From Phragmitibacter flavus (GTDB taxonomy: Bacteria > Verrucomicrobiota > Verrucomicrobiia > Verrucomicrobiales > Verrucomicrobiaceae), in NCBI RefSeq assembly GCF_005780165.1, contig NZ_VAUV01000005.1, positions 62,001-126,000 of the forward strand: DNA of 64,000 nt. Direction: 5' to 3'. Below, one piece after another: positions 7,201-15,570 of this stretch. Position numbers and translations under genes: made by a program. The notes under the pieces were generated by a model, which saw only the letters and a list, made by a program, of their open reading frames with translations, was not told where the DNA came from and did not search any database. The first letter of the stretch is position 1; the number at the start of each line of letters is the position of its first letter.

Positions 7201-9373
7201 TCAAATCCTCGGGCTGCACGGCTTGCAGCGCATCCACATTTTCCTGAAAACGATCATCGGCCGCTGCTGCTTGGCGAGCCAGCTTTAGCTTGTCACGAAC
7301 ATTCCCGAAAAGGTAATTGTCTTCGGTCTCCCAATGCCGTGTTTCGGGGTTGAGAAAAATCAGCCCCTTGAGTTCGGGCATTATGTCTGTCACGTCTTTT
7401 TGCAACAGCCCTGCCATGTGCTCCAGGTCCACTTTTGCGCGTTCATTGAGAGTGACGACAAGGGCATCCCTGGCGCTATCGGCATGGCGGACAGGAGCGG
7501 AGGCATGAATGGTGCGCTCACGGAAGATGGCGGCCTTTTTTGCTCCCTTGGAGTCTGGGCGGTAGTCCTCCAGCGAGCAGAGCAAGGGCGAATCGGGATC
7601 ACTACGAAACGCCCGACGGTTGGCGAGGGCATTGATCGGGCCGAAGCGTGAGACGAAGTGATCGTAGCGAATATGGAGTTGCTGGCGTGCGGCGAGAATG
7701 GCGGGTTCGCCGCTTTCCTCAAGTTGGGTTCGCAACACCTCCCTCAAGGCATCCCGCACTAAAATAAGGCCGCGAATACGGCGTGAGGCTTCGCCGGACA
7801 AGCCTTCAACCAGCACAAGATGATTCCCCTGCCGGGCAGTCACATGGCCGTCATGCAGGGCGAATCCCACTTCCTTGATTCCTTCGGGTGCGGGGAGACC
7901 TTCCCCGGCAACTTCATTGTCTGAGCACGATATTGCTAATTCCCGGTATATGCCCTGCGGCAGGCGAGCGACGGCCTCCTTCAAGGCCTCTTCGAGAGGA
8001 CGAGCATCAGGCACCAAGGCGGGTTCGCCGGGACCATACATGGTTGCTTCCTCGGCCATGTCGCCGCACATCATGTGGCGGCGTTCAGCGAAGTAGCGAT
8101 TGATCTCGAAGGTGACGCCTTGGGAATTGACATATTTCGCCAATTCACGCCAGTCGTGACCGCAAGGGCTTTCTCCATTTTCCAGCCGACGCAGAAAAAT
8201 AATATCGGTAGTGACTTCGGTGTTGGCGTTCTGCTTGAAGGCGGTGTTGGGCAGACGGATGGCTCCCAAGAGTTCCGCGCGTTCATGCATATAGTCACGC
8301 ACCCGGCGATCCGCCTTGTCCATCGTGCCCTTGGAAGTGATGAACGCGATGAGTCCTCCGGGGCGGGTTTTTTGCAGAGCCTTGGCGAAGAAATAGTCGT
8401 GAATGAGGAAACCATGCTTGTTGAATTCAGGATCGAAGACCTTGTAGTTGCCGAAGGGCACGTTGGAGATGGCCAGATCAAAGGCATTATCGGGGAGCCG
8501 GGATTGCTCAAACCCCTGTTGGCTGATGTGCGCACCGGGATAGAGCAGCCGGGCGATACTGGCGGTGGTGGCGTCGATCTCGACGCCGCTGAGTCGTGAT
8601 TGCTGGCGCATTGGCTCCGGCATCAGACCGAAGAAGTGGCCGATGCCGAGGGCTGGTTCCAAGATGTGGCCGTGAGTAAACCCCAAGCGTTGCACAGCGC
8701 CATAAATAGCTGAGACGATTGTGGGGGAGGTATAGTGTGCGTTGAGCGTGGATGCCTGGGCGGATCGATGTTCCTCCGGGGTGAGGAGTTCGCGGAGTCG
8801 TTCGCGCTCCTGCTGCCAAGTTTCGTCCTCGTGCGTGGCGAACACTTGGGGGATACCACCCCAACCGACATAACGGACCAAGGTTTGCTGCTCCTCGGCA
8901 GTGGCCTGCCGATTCTCCTTGCGGACGGCGTTAAGAACTTCGATGGCGCGGAAATTGGCCAGGCTTTTTTCCTTGAGCGAGCCCCCGCCGACGTTATCAT
9001 CGGGCAGGATACGATAATCGCTCGTGCCGTTTATTCGTCGGTTTCCGATGGCAGCAGGATGTAGCTCTCCCTGACCATTTCCCAAGCTTGAGCCTGTGCT
9101 TGCTGGACGGTCAGGCCCTGAGCTTCGAGTTTCGTTTCCAAATTCATCAGTTCGTCCAGTGTCCGCTCCTGCGCCTCGTAGAGAGCTTCTTGCAGTCTCC
9201 CCTCCGCCTCCAGTTCGCGCACCATCCGAGGGCGAAATTCCCTCCAGTGACGTTCGGCCATCAGTCCGTAGCCGGTGAGCGGGAAGGTCGTTTTCATGGG
9301 AGGCAAAGAGGTCGAAAAAGCTGAGTTGTTCAGCCGCTGGCTTTGCGGGTGACTTGCCATTGCGCTTTATCAT
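4244..9373 (-). CDS. Giant N6-methylase / SNF2-type helicase protein of conjugative elements
   Basis: A 1709-residue multidomain protein. After a low-complexity N-terminal linker, the family block NYR/DYRILPDDN-GGGSLKEK begins near residue 118. A methyltransferase-like domain follows, with ILEPALGIGHFFG (SAM site, about 237-249) and SNVPFG (NPPF-type motif, about 303). A superfamily-2 helicase follows: Walker A AVGAGKT (about 905), DEAH in LFIDEAHKF (about 1067) and motif VI QREGRILRQG (about 1400), then coiled coil. Proteins of this type occur on plasmids, phages and ICEs, and some (DarB-like) protect incoming DNA from restriction; that role here is inference. No Shine-Dalgarno is visible at the start. 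A second gene overlaps bases 9031-9297 in another frame, so the true start may be debated, but EQLSFFDLF near the N-terminus is typical of the family and supports 9373. Confidence 0.88.
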   Translation of the reverse strand: MIKRNGKSPAKPAAEQLSFFDLFASHENDLPAHRLRTDGRTSLEGISPSDGARTGGGGETARSSLRGAGADTGRTDEFGNETRSSGPDRPASTGSSLGNGQGELHPAAIGNRRINGTSDYRILPDDNVGGGSLKEKSLANFRAIEVLNAVRKENRQATAEEQQTLVRYVGWGGIPQVFATHEDETWQQERERLRELLTPEEHRSAQASTLNAHYTSPTIVSAIYGAVQRLGFTHGHILEPALGIGHFFGLMPEPMRQQSRLSGVEIDATTASIARLLYPGAHISQQGFEQSRLPDNAFDLAISNVPFGNYKVFDPEFNKHGFLIHDYFFAKALQKTRPGGLIAFITSKGTMDKADRRVRDYMHERAELLGAIRLPNTAFKQNANTEVTTDIIFLRRLENGESPCGHDWRELAKYVNSQGVTFEINRYFAERRHMMCGDMAEEATMYGPGEPALVPDARPLEEALKEAVARLPQGIYRELAISCSDNEVAGEGLPAPEGIKEVGFALHDGHVTARQGNHLVLVEGLSGEASRRIRGLILVRDALREVLRTQLEESGEPAILAARQQLHIRYDHFVSRFGPINALANRRAFRSDPDSPLLCSLEDYRPDSKGAKKAAIFRERTIHASAPVRHADSARDALVVTLNERAKVDLEHMAGLLQKDVTDIMPELKGLIFLNPETRHWETEDNYLFGNVRDKLKLARQAAAADDRFQENVDALQAVQPEDLKPSEIEARLGAAWIPAQDVAAFASSLLGGEKVEVSHAPQVGIWFVRGSNQARSSVANTTEWGIARYSALDLIQDSLNLKTPTVYDKDTVSSNLVVNSVETEGARDRQEKLKERFKTWIWEDDDRRERLCRQYNDQFNSVRLRVFNGSHLTLPGSSLHVSLRPHQKAAVWRIIQSKNTLLAHAVGAGKTFSMVAAGIEMKRLGLATKPMFVVPNHMLTQFSTELLILYPNATILAAGKNDFEAARRAQLFSRIATGNWDAVIVTHSSFEKIPLSTHARKDFISSQIAEIEEVIRDQKSDRSGTRLVKELERVRKRLEVKLEALSADKKKDLTLTFEELGVDRLFIDEAHKFKNLFYVTKMTRVAGLPQTASERAFDLFLKVQHIQRRNDGGGVVFATGTPISNTMAEMFTMQRYLQMASLRRHGLQHFDSWAGTFGETVTAMELSPDGAGYRMQHRFARFVNVPELMQQFRQAADVQTADMLKLPIPKLESGHAIIVSAPCSPMLKKFVEQLVKRAEKVKGGKIDPKKDNMLKITSEGRLAALDIRLAFPGAADAPDSKVNLAVEKIHRIWLESATRNNAQLVFCDLSTPQKGKRGFSVYDDIRDKLVARGIPDEQIAFIQQHDTDAAKDALFKSVRAGRVRVLLGSTLKMGEGTNVQQRLIALHHLDAPWRPSDIEQREGRILRQGNQNEFVSVFRYVTEGSFDAYMWQTLETKARFIAQVMTGDASMRKAEDVDSTALSYAEVKAIASGNPMVMEKAQIDAEVIRLTRLQRQHMDGVHTMRLRIKRTKQLIKETGQLAENLKQDIRTRTPTRGDQFSMTIENQSFDDRLTAGRKMVFIGAALKPLQVTGRIGSIAGFPISMRRLDTRIELRIHGKNNYEATVSESPQGTISSLEHALDGLDKHLQEVNSNLRRHKDQLEALNIQVQSPFEHEDKLSAARNRQQEIIEALDITKNQASVQVDEGAEDQSDTLRKDIQVKRHANKP
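9031..9297 (-). CDS. Small helical protein (TnpV-like) nested in the helicase gene in another frame
   Basis: An 88-residue protein starting at an ATG (9295-9297; an upstream ATG at 9360 is possible). It has a clear amphipathic helical pattern: GYGLMAERHWREFRPRMVRE, then LEAEGRLQEALYEAQERT, ending ESYILLPSE. This resembles the TnpV-like small proteins (LTEYGRMAE-HWREF...) that often precede large helicases on mobile elements. The helicase frame across the same bases gives Gly/Ser/Arg-rich low-complexity sequence. This frame has the higher G+C in third codon positions, as expected of real coding here. It ends where the conserved part of the helicase begins. Either the two genes truly overlap, or the helicase's first ~115 codons are misread. 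Function unknown. Confidence 0.6.
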   Translation of the reverse strand: MKTTFPLTGYGLMAERHWREFRPRMVRELEAEGRLQEALYEAQERTLDELMNLETKLEAQGLTVQQAQAQAWEMVRESYILLPSETDE

Positions 9374-9887
9374 CGACTTTTTTGACGCGATTGTAAATGC
9401 TCAAAGGCTCAGGCTTGTTCCGGATTGGGAGCACGATCCGGCGGACAGCGCACCAGCGAGGTCTGGAGTTAGCTAAGTGATAGCAAGGTGACAGAAATAT
9501 TTCCCTCATGTATGAAGGCAACGGCCTGGGCGCGGGTGATGAATTGGCGCAGACTGGGGAACCAGTGCGAGGAAAACTTGCTGAGCCGGATCAGGAATTC
9601 ATTTACGCGAAGCCAGGTGATCACCCCAAGAAGTCGTTTCTGTAACTCCCAAAGGTCCCAAATTTAGGGTTGGGATCGGCAAGCATGATGTCGAGTCACT
9701 GCGGATCTGGATGCCCAAGCCGGAAAAAAGACCAAAACCTAAAAGACCGTCGCCCGGTAAAAAATAAGTAGAATCTGTGACAAAAAGCCAGTGGGCAGTC
9801 CATATTTTTCAGCCAATAAAGCGTGTGGTAATTATGTGACATTTCCGTGTGTTGACCATCTCGGTCTGGATGGTGGATAATTTAGGA
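9374..9887. other. Intergenic region with coding-like fragments but no secure gene
   Basis: Over 500 bases between the helicase start and the secreted acidic protein. The reverse strand is open from about 9663 to a stop at 9469-9471 and reads like a real protein piece (for example ITWLRVNEFLIRLSKFSSHW), but it has no ATG; the only start is GTG at 9622-9624. A forward 45-codon frame lies at 9508-9645. A Lys/Pro-rich forward tail ends at 9767 (ESLRIWMPKPEKRPKPKRPS). These look like remnants of genes broken at a mobile-element boundary. TGTGAC sequences occur near 9776 and 9835. Confidence 0.4.
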
Positions 9888-10580
9888 ATGAACCCGCTGA
9901 ATCTATTTGCTTGGATAATATCGCTTGGTGTTCTCTGGATGGGTGCACCTGCTGCCCACTCACAGATGCTGGTTTACAAAGTGCTAATTGACGAAGGTAA
10001 AGGCATCAATTACCACGCTTATGATGGCGGCTATTTTGTGGCACCTGTGCTCGGTGGAAGCGGCTCCTTTTTGCTTACTAGCTCAGACAACCGGCGAATC
10101 TACGTGGAAGCCACCGACAGCGGCCGTCTGTTCACTGCGGTGAATGACAATTCCAAGAAGGCGGTGGTTTCGGCCACCACTGGAACGGGGACGGCTTCCG
10201 GGGCGATGCTGGCGTATGGCGAGGTGAATCATCGGATTCACGTCAGCGGAAGAACTGCGGATTTGCATGTGCGAGTTGCCAAGAACCTTAGTGGCACGGC
10301 GCTGAGTTCCAACGACGAGAGCGAAGTGGAAGCCCCGACCACGAATCGAAGTTTGGGGGTGGCGGGAATTTCGACTTTCAAACTGAATTTGGATGAGAAT
10401 GCAACACGTCGTGCGAACCAGGACGGGCTTTCAATGGCGCAAACAATGGAGCAGCTAAAGCTCGCGCTGGAACGGGAAGGATATAGCAACGCCGATGCAG
10501 GTGAGGACGACGAAGATGGAGGTGGAGATGGCGAAGATGACGACGAAGGCGAAGATGACGATGAAGGTGAAGATAATTGA
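9888..10580 (+). CDS. Secreted protein with a highly acidic Asp/Glu/Gly tail
   Basis: A 230-residue unrecognised protein. The chosen ATG (9888) gives a clean Sec signal peptide, MNPLNLFAWIISLGVLWMG, ending at APAAHS. An upstream start at 9849 would spoil it. The mature part is beta-rich with Gly/Ser/Thr. The last ~30 residues are almost only Asp, Glu and Gly (DDEGEDDDEGED), which could bind divalent cations or be disordered. It ends at 10580 just before gspE and is probably co-transcribed with gspE and gspF. Position makes it either a substrate or an accessory of the type II secretion machine. I do not assign a function. Confidence 0.75.
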   Translation: MNPLNLFAWIISLGVLWMGAPAAHSQMLVYKVLIDEGKGINYHAYDGGYFVAPVLGGSGSFLLTSSDNRRIYVEATDSGRLFTAVNDNSKKAVVSATTGTGTASGAMLAYGEVNHRIHVSGRTADLHVRVAKNLSGTALSSNDESEVEAPTTNRSLGVAGISTFKLNLDENATRRANQDGLSMAQTMEQLKLALEREGYSNADAGEDDEDGGGDGEDDDEGEDDDEGEDN

Positions 10581-10600
10581 GGGTTTCACCATTTATCGCC

Positions 10601-12340
10601 ATGAACGTTCTTTTGCAATCTGCCAGTCATGCAGGTGTGGCCGATATGGAGGCGGTCACCCTGGTGGTGCGCGAGGCGGCGGTTTGTGGGCAGTCCCTGG
10701 TGGACACGGCATTGACGAAGCTGCCCTTGGATGAAGCTGAATTTTTACACGACCTCGCCAGAAGGTTTCAATGGGACTGCCAAAACTCTCTGAAACCGGA
10801 TGTGGGCTCGGCTGCCGAACTTAAGCAGGCTTGCCCGGCGCGTCTGGCGCTAAGGCATCGATTGCTGCCGCTGAAATTGGAGAGCCGCCGCGTCGACCAT
10901 GAGACAGGTCACGAGGAAACCCCGATCCACAAGGTGTTGACGGTGGCCTGTTATGATCCGTTTGATCTGGTGGCGCGTCAGGCCGTTTCCCGCATGGTGC
11001 CGATGCAGGTGCGCTGGTGCCTTGCTCCGCGGAGCGAGATATTGAGAGGCATCCAGGCGTTTTATGGCGTGGGCGCGGATACTTTTGATGATCTCCTCAA
11101 AAATCGTGCCCAAGATGATGACGACAGCCACATGCGGGATGAGGCAAACGTCATTGATGCGGACGATGATGACGCTTCCGTGGTCAAGTTCGTCAACCAG
11201 ATCATCCGAGAGGCATTGGGGCAGCGGGCGACGGACATTCATGTGGAGCCATTGCATGACAATCTGCGGATCCGTTATCGGATTGACGGTGAGCTGCACG
11301 AAGTGCCGGTGCCGGAGAACATCAAAACCTTGCAGGCGTCGTTGTTGGCCCGCATCAAGGTCATGGCAAAGCTGGATATTGCGGAGAAACGTTTGCCGCA
11401 GGATGGCCGCATCAACCTGAAGCTGGACAACCAAAGCATCGACGTGCGTGTGGCATGCATCCCAAGCGTGGAAGGAGAAAGCATCAGCCTGCGCCTGCTG
11501 GGACAGGAACGTTTCACCCTCGACAAGCTGGGGCTGACGCCTGATTACCGGGACAAGATCGACCAATTATTGGCGAAACCGAACGGCATCATCTTGGTGA
11601 CGGGCCCGACCGGTAGTGGAAAAAGCACTACGCTCTACACTTGCCTCTCGCACTTGAACAAAGTAAACCGGCGCATTGTCACCATTGAAGACCCGGTGGA
11701 ACACAAGCTTTCCGGGGTGGTGCAGATTGCGGTCAAGCCGGAGATCAACCTGACCTTTGCCAGCGGGTTACGCAGTATTTTGCGCGGTGATCCTAATGTG
11801 GTGATGGTGGGGGAAATTCGTGACCTTGAAACCGCAGAAATCGCCGTGCGTGCTTCGCTGACAGGACACCTGGTGTTTTCCACTCTGCATACCAACGACG
11901 CGGTGGGCGGCATCACGCGGTTGGTGGAGATGGGGGTGGAACCCTTCCTTGTTAGTTCTTCGGTGCGGGCCTTCGTCGCCCAACGTCTGGTGCGCTCGCT
12001 TTGTCCTCACTGCAAAAAGCCGGTGCAATACAGCACGGATCAACTGAACGCCTGTCAGTTTGGCGAGGCCATTGGCAAGACCATCTATGGGGCGGACGGT
12101 TGCCAAGCCTGCCGGGGAACTGGACATCACGGACGGCTGGCGATTTATGAAATGGTCATCATCAGCCCTACCTTGCAGGACATGATTTCGCGCAGGGCGA
12201 GCGGCAATGAACTATTAAAACAGGCACGCAAGGAAGGGTTGATTTCCATGCGTGAATACGGCTGGCGCAAGGTGCTGGAAGGCGTGACCACGGTTGAGGA
12301 AGTGATGAGGGTCACCAGTGAGGACTTCTTGGATGAATAA
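10601..12340 (+). CDS. gspE: Type II secretion ATPase GspE
   Basis: The cytoplasmic hexameric ATPase that drives pseudopilus assembly. The ATG at 10601 gives 579 residues; a TTG at 10577 overlapping the previous stop is the alternative. Visible motifs are Walker A GPTGSGKSTT (about 335-344), Asp box TIEDPVEHK, Walker B region VMVGEIRDLETAEIA, His box GHLVFSTLHTNDA, and a zinc-binding pair CPHC (about 468) / CQAC (about 502). The N-terminal domain is shorter and more divergent than in proteobacterial GspE. gspF follows 24 bases later. Paralogous PilB ATPases are similar, but the neighbouring gspD, gspG-K, gspL and gspM genes favour type II secretion. Confidence 0.93.
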   Translation: MNVLLQSASHAGVADMEAVTLVVREAAVCGQSLVDTALTKLPLDEAEFLHDLARRFQWDCQNSLKPDVGSAAELKQACPARLALRHRLLPLKLESRRVDHETGHEETPIHKVLTVACYDPFDLVARQAVSRMVPMQVRWCLAPRSEILRGIQAFYGVGADTFDDLLKNRAQDDDDSHMRDEANVIDADDDDASVVKFVNQIIREALGQRATDIHVEPLHDNLRIRYRIDGELHEVPVPENIKTLQASLLARIKVMAKLDIAEKRLPQDGRINLKLDNQSIDVRVACIPSVEGESISLRLLGQERFTLDKLGLTPDYRDKIDQLLAKPNGIILVTGPTGSGKSTTLYTCLSHLNKVNRRIVTIEDPVEHKLSGVVQIAVKPEINLTFASGLRSILRGDPNVVMVGEIRDLETAEIAVRASLTGHLVFSTLHTNDAVGGITRLVEMGVEPFLVSSSVRAFVAQRLVRSLCPHCKKPVQYSTDQLNACQFGEAIGKTIYGADGCQACRGTGHHGRLAIYEMVIISPTLQDMISRRASGNELLKQARKEGLISMREYGWRKVLEGVTTVEEVMRVTSEDFLDE

Positions 12341-12364
12341 ACGCAGAACATCGCGAGATTGATC

Positions 12365-13624
12365 ATGTCTTCCTTTCACTACGAAGCCATTTCTTCCTCT
12401 GGCGAACGCAGCAACGGCGTTTTGGAGGCATCGGACCGTGGAGAGGTGATGCGGTTGTTGGCACGTCGGGGCTTGCAGCCCTTTGCCATTCATGACGCAG
12501 TGGAAATGACGGATCGGAAGACGTCCTCCGATAAGAATAAGGGCAAGAGCGAAAAAGCGGTGCGCACGGCAAAGGCCACTGGTATCAAGCTTAGTCGTGC
12601 ACAGGTGATCCAGTTCACTGAGGAATTGTGCGACTTGTTGGGAGCCGGATTGCAGTTGGAACAGGCGTTGCACGCGATGGAGAATCGAAGCGCGGCTTCG
12701 TCGCGAGACACTGCCTCAAGCTTGCGGGCGAGAGTCAGGGATGGGATGCCCTTTTCCACAGCACTGGCACAGGTTAGCCCGTCCTTTGGCGAATTGTATT
12801 GCAATCTGGTTTCTGCCGGGGAGGCCAGCGGTGCTTTGGCTCCCATCCTGCAACGGCAAGTGCGATATCTGAATCAAATGGAAGCCCTCCGTTCAAAGGT
12901 GACAGGAGCGTTGATCTATCCGGCGTTTATCGTGTTTTCAGGCGTTGCGCTGGCCATTGTGTTCGTGACTTATTTGCTGCCCAAACTGGCGGTGCTGGTG
13001 AAAAACACGCAAGGCAAACTACCGCCCGTCGCGCAGTGGATGCTGGCGGCCAGCGATGTGTTTCGTGGTTGGTGGTGGCTGCTGTTGATGTTGGTCGTGT
13101 TGGCTGCCGTGACCATTCGTGTGCTGCTGCAGGACAAAGCCCGGTTGCTGTGTTGGCATCGCATCAAGTTGACGCTTCCCATTTACGGTCCCGTCTTGCG
13201 CAGTCGATTTGAAGTGCAGTTTCTTGAAACCTTAGGCAACCTGCTGGTCAACGGCCTACCGCTCAACCGTGCATTGGAATTGGTCAAACGTGCCACCATG
13301 AATCTGTTCCTACGTGACCGTTTGAGCGCGGTGGAGGCTATGGTGGGCGATGGCGGCTCATTGAGCCGGGCGCTGGAAAAGACCGAAGTGGCGAGGCCAC
13401 TGGTGGTGGACATGATCAAGGTCGGCGAGCAGACCGGTGAGATGGCGGAAACCCTGCAAAAAGCGGCGACACGGTTTGATAACCAGTTGAGCAAGCTCAT
13501 TGACAGGGCCGCATCATTGATTCAGCCAGTGATCGTGCTGGTGATGGCCGTGGGCGTAGGGATCATGGCCTGGATGATGGTGAGCGTGGTCTACGGAACC
13601 ATGGAAAATCTGCGGCATCGATGA
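12365..13624 (+). CDS. gspF: Type II secretion inner-membrane platform protein GspF
   Basis: A 419-residue polytopic protein that couples the GspE ATPase to the pseudopilus. It starts SSFHYEAISSSGERSNGVLE, the typical GspF/PilC opening. It contains two copies of the T2SSF domain: the first has FTEELCDLLGAGLQLEQAL and FSTALAQVSPSFGELY, the second has QFLETLGNLLVNGLPLNRAL. Three hydrophobic segments lie at about residues 185-210, 235-255 and the C-terminus (VIVLVMAVGVGIMAWMMVSV). Length is normal for the family (about 400). It follows gspE by 24 bases and ends that block; no prepilin peptidase follows. Confidence 0.93.
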   Translation: MSSFHYEAISSSGERSNGVLEASDRGEVMRLLARRGLQPFAIHDAVEMTDRKTSSDKNKGKSEKAVRTAKATGIKLSRAQVIQFTEELCDLLGAGLQLEQALHAMENRSAASSRDTASSLRARVRDGMPFSTALAQVSPSFGELYCNLVSAGEASGALAPILQRQVRYLNQMEALRSKVTGALIYPAFIVFSGVALAIVFVTYLLPKLAVLVKNTQGKLPPVAQWMLAASDVFRGWWWLLLMLVVLAAVTIRVLLQDKARLLCWHRIKLTLPIYGPVLRSRFEVQFLETLGNLLVNGLPLNRALELVKRATMNLFLRDRLSAVEAMVGDGGSLSRALEKTEVARPLVVDMIKVGEQTGEMAETLQKAATRFDNQLSKLIDRAASLIQPVIVLVMAVGVGIMAWMMVSVVYGTMENLRHR

Positions 13625-13748
13625 TGAATTCGAAGCTGGTCGCTAAAATCCAGGGCGAATCAGGAGCTATTCTCGGACGACAAACATCGACTTTGGTAAT
13701 TCAACACAAGAATACTTAGCCGGTGTCGCAAGGCGCTGGAACCAATGT

Positions 13749-14003
13749 TCAGACCGAATTGCAACCGCAGATGTTTGCGCTCTCAAGATCAAGTCCGGTT
13801 CGCTTCAGTCCACACTCGCAAGACTTTGTCGGAGGGGTTAAGTTTCGAGCGGGCGGACGACCGCGAGGTCTAGGTTCGACCAAGCCTTTCTGCGCTTGGG
13901 GTTCAATGTAGCGCTGAACTGTGCGCTGAGAAATGCCAGAATTATCAGCCAGTTCCTTGATGCTCCACCCACTTTGGTGCCCAGCTGGTAAGTGTCTTCG
14001 CAA
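13749..14003 (-). pseudogene. HTH fragment, probably a degraded transposase or regulator
   Basis: The reverse strand encodes an obvious helix-turn-helix (QSGWSIKELADNSGISQRTV) followed by a Pro/Arg hinge (VEPRPRGRPPARNL), like the N-terminal DNA-binding part of IS630-type transposases or small regulators. A Cys-containing tail then ends at a stop. There is no ATG; only TTG (14001-14003) is available. The frame is open upstream to the TAA of the MORN gene, with which it is in the same reading frame. No catalytic transposase domain follows. I read it as a remnant, possibly of an insertion next to the MORN gene. Confidence 0.4.
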
Positions 14004-14045
14004 ATCAGGGTGGTAGAATTTAATGCTGCGATTATCAAGCAGTTG

Positions 14046-15437
14046 TTATTGGCGTTGTTGCTGGATCTTGTCCGCCCGTTTACAGAAGTCGTTGAGAAAA
14101 AGGAGCAACTGTGCAGCCTGACCTTCGGTGGTTCCTATTTCCTTGGCGAGAGTAACCGCTTCTGCCCTAGCCGTCCTTTGGACTAGGTTGTCAACGGAAA
14201 GTGTGCCATCGCACACCGAACAAATGAGATTGCGCACCAGCCTGATTCCCGGATCGGGAACATCCGGCAGGAGGATGCGAAGATTGTTGTCGATGACTCC
14301 CGATCTGATATAGTGCCGCGAAAGGAGAGAAATTGCGGCCCCTGTCAGGGTGTTCTCCGCATCGAAAATGGCATCTACTCCCCATTGGGCGACGACCATA
14401 CCCATAATGTTATAGATTGCCTGTTCCTGACGCTGGCTATGCGAGCGAGTTTCGTCAACGGCTACCTCGTCATATCGGTGCATGTCATCGCTGGAATTCG
14501 AAAACATGGCGGAGGAATTTGCCACAGAGGGTTCGCGCATCTGAGAAACGAGCCTGTCATATTCATAAATGCCGTGGGCATGTCGCTTGCCGGATAATGA
14601 GATCATGTAACCTTCGCCATGCCGCTGTTCATTGCGCCAGTCTCCAATGAAGATAGAACCGTCCGGGTAGAACATTTGGCCGTAGCCATGCTCGTTCCAG
14701 TCCTGCAATTCACCTACATATGCCATTCTCGCGTTCATGTTCGCATAGATGGCGACGACATTGGTATCGAGTTTGCCCTGACTGGCCAAGCCATGGTAAA
14801 TGCCTGCAATGCCATTTTTTCCACTGGACACGGCTATTCCAAAGCCGGCTGCCATACCGTGACGGTCAATCGGGCCATACCAATGGATCTGGACGCTTTG
14901 ATAGAGTTTTTGGACGATGGCACCGGAAGATAAGCTTTGCTGAGAACGTTCAAAAGAGTAGTCGCTTGAGGTGGGTTGGTCGTCATAAAAACCACCCTGA
15001 TAGGCGATGTTTCCGCCTGGTGACCATTGCAATCCAGAACCGTGACGCAGACCATCATGCCAGTTCCCCTCATACCGACTACCGTCGGCAAACCGCATCA
15101 CACCATACCCGTGCTCTGACCAATCCTTTAGCTGACCGACATAGCAGAGACCTGTGAGGGGGTAAATGGCTACTGCATCGCCATCCATCCGTCCGACATT
15201 CATTTCGCCATAGTAAGCGGCTGCGAGACGGTCATTGTGTGTAAAAAGGGCTACGCCACGCCCGGTGGCATAACCATCGGCATCCAAATGACCGCGCCAC
15301 TCCATCTTGCGGGTCTGGCTACGGTACTTGTTCCACACTTTTGCTTGATTATTCTCTGCGCGGCTGAAGCCGCCTGTTTGGGCATGGGCAGAGAGCATCA
15401 AGCCGACGAGTATTAAAGTGGTTAGGAGTCGTTTCAT
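14046..15437 (-). CDS. Secreted MORN-repeat protein
   Basis: A 463-residue protein with a signal peptide (MKRLLTTLILVGLMLSAHA) and at least four MORN-type repeats. The clearest are EHGYGVMRFADGSRYEGNW with HDGLRHGSGL, and EHGYGQMFYPDGSIFIGDW with RNEQRHGEGY. Other degenerate copies lie near GRGVALFTHNDR and GFGIAVSSGKNG. The C-terminal 150 residues are helical and unassigned, with a CSVC pair. MORN repeats form elongated beta-hairpin arrays; the role is usually scaffolding or cell-envelope contact. It is downstream of the SIR2 gene on the same strand (gap about 130 bases), but it is exported while SIR2 is cytoplasmic, so a joint function is doubtful. Confidence 0.8.
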   Translation of the reverse strand: MKRLLTTLILVGLMLSAHAQTGGFSRAENNQAKVWNKYRSQTRKMEWRGHLDADGYATGRGVALFTHNDRLAAAYYGEMNVGRMDGDAVAIYPLTGLCYVGQLKDWSEHGYGVMRFADGSRYEGNWHDGLRHGSGLQWSPGGNIAYQGGFYDDQPTSSDYSFERSQQSLSSGAIVQKLYQSVQIHWYGPIDRHGMAAGFGIAVSSGKNGIAGIYHGLASQGKLDTNVVAIYANMNARMAYVGELQDWNEHGYGQMFYPDGSIFIGDWRNEQRHGEGYMISLSGKRHAHGIYEYDRLVSQMREPSVANSSAMFSNSSDDMHRYDEVAVDETRSHSQRQEQAIYNIMGMVVAQWGVDAIFDAENTLTGAAISLLSRHYIRSGVIDNNLRILLPDVPDPGIRLVRNLICSVCDGTLSVDNLVQRTARAEAVTLAKEIGTTEGQAAQLLLFLNDFCKRADKIQQQRQ

Positions 15438-15570
15438 AGGATTGCTTGATGTATAGTTCTTGCCCGTAAGGTGATTATTTTTGCGTTTGATTGGCAGTGA
15501 CTGTTGTTATTGATCGTGTTGATGGCTAACGCCGTGCATGTGTTGTTCTGGCTGCTGTGGTGGAATTGCA

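Noticed and set aside
10850-11566. Reverse open frame inside gspE
   Set aside because: Antisense to the conserved ATPase domain. The GspE motifs decide the strand.
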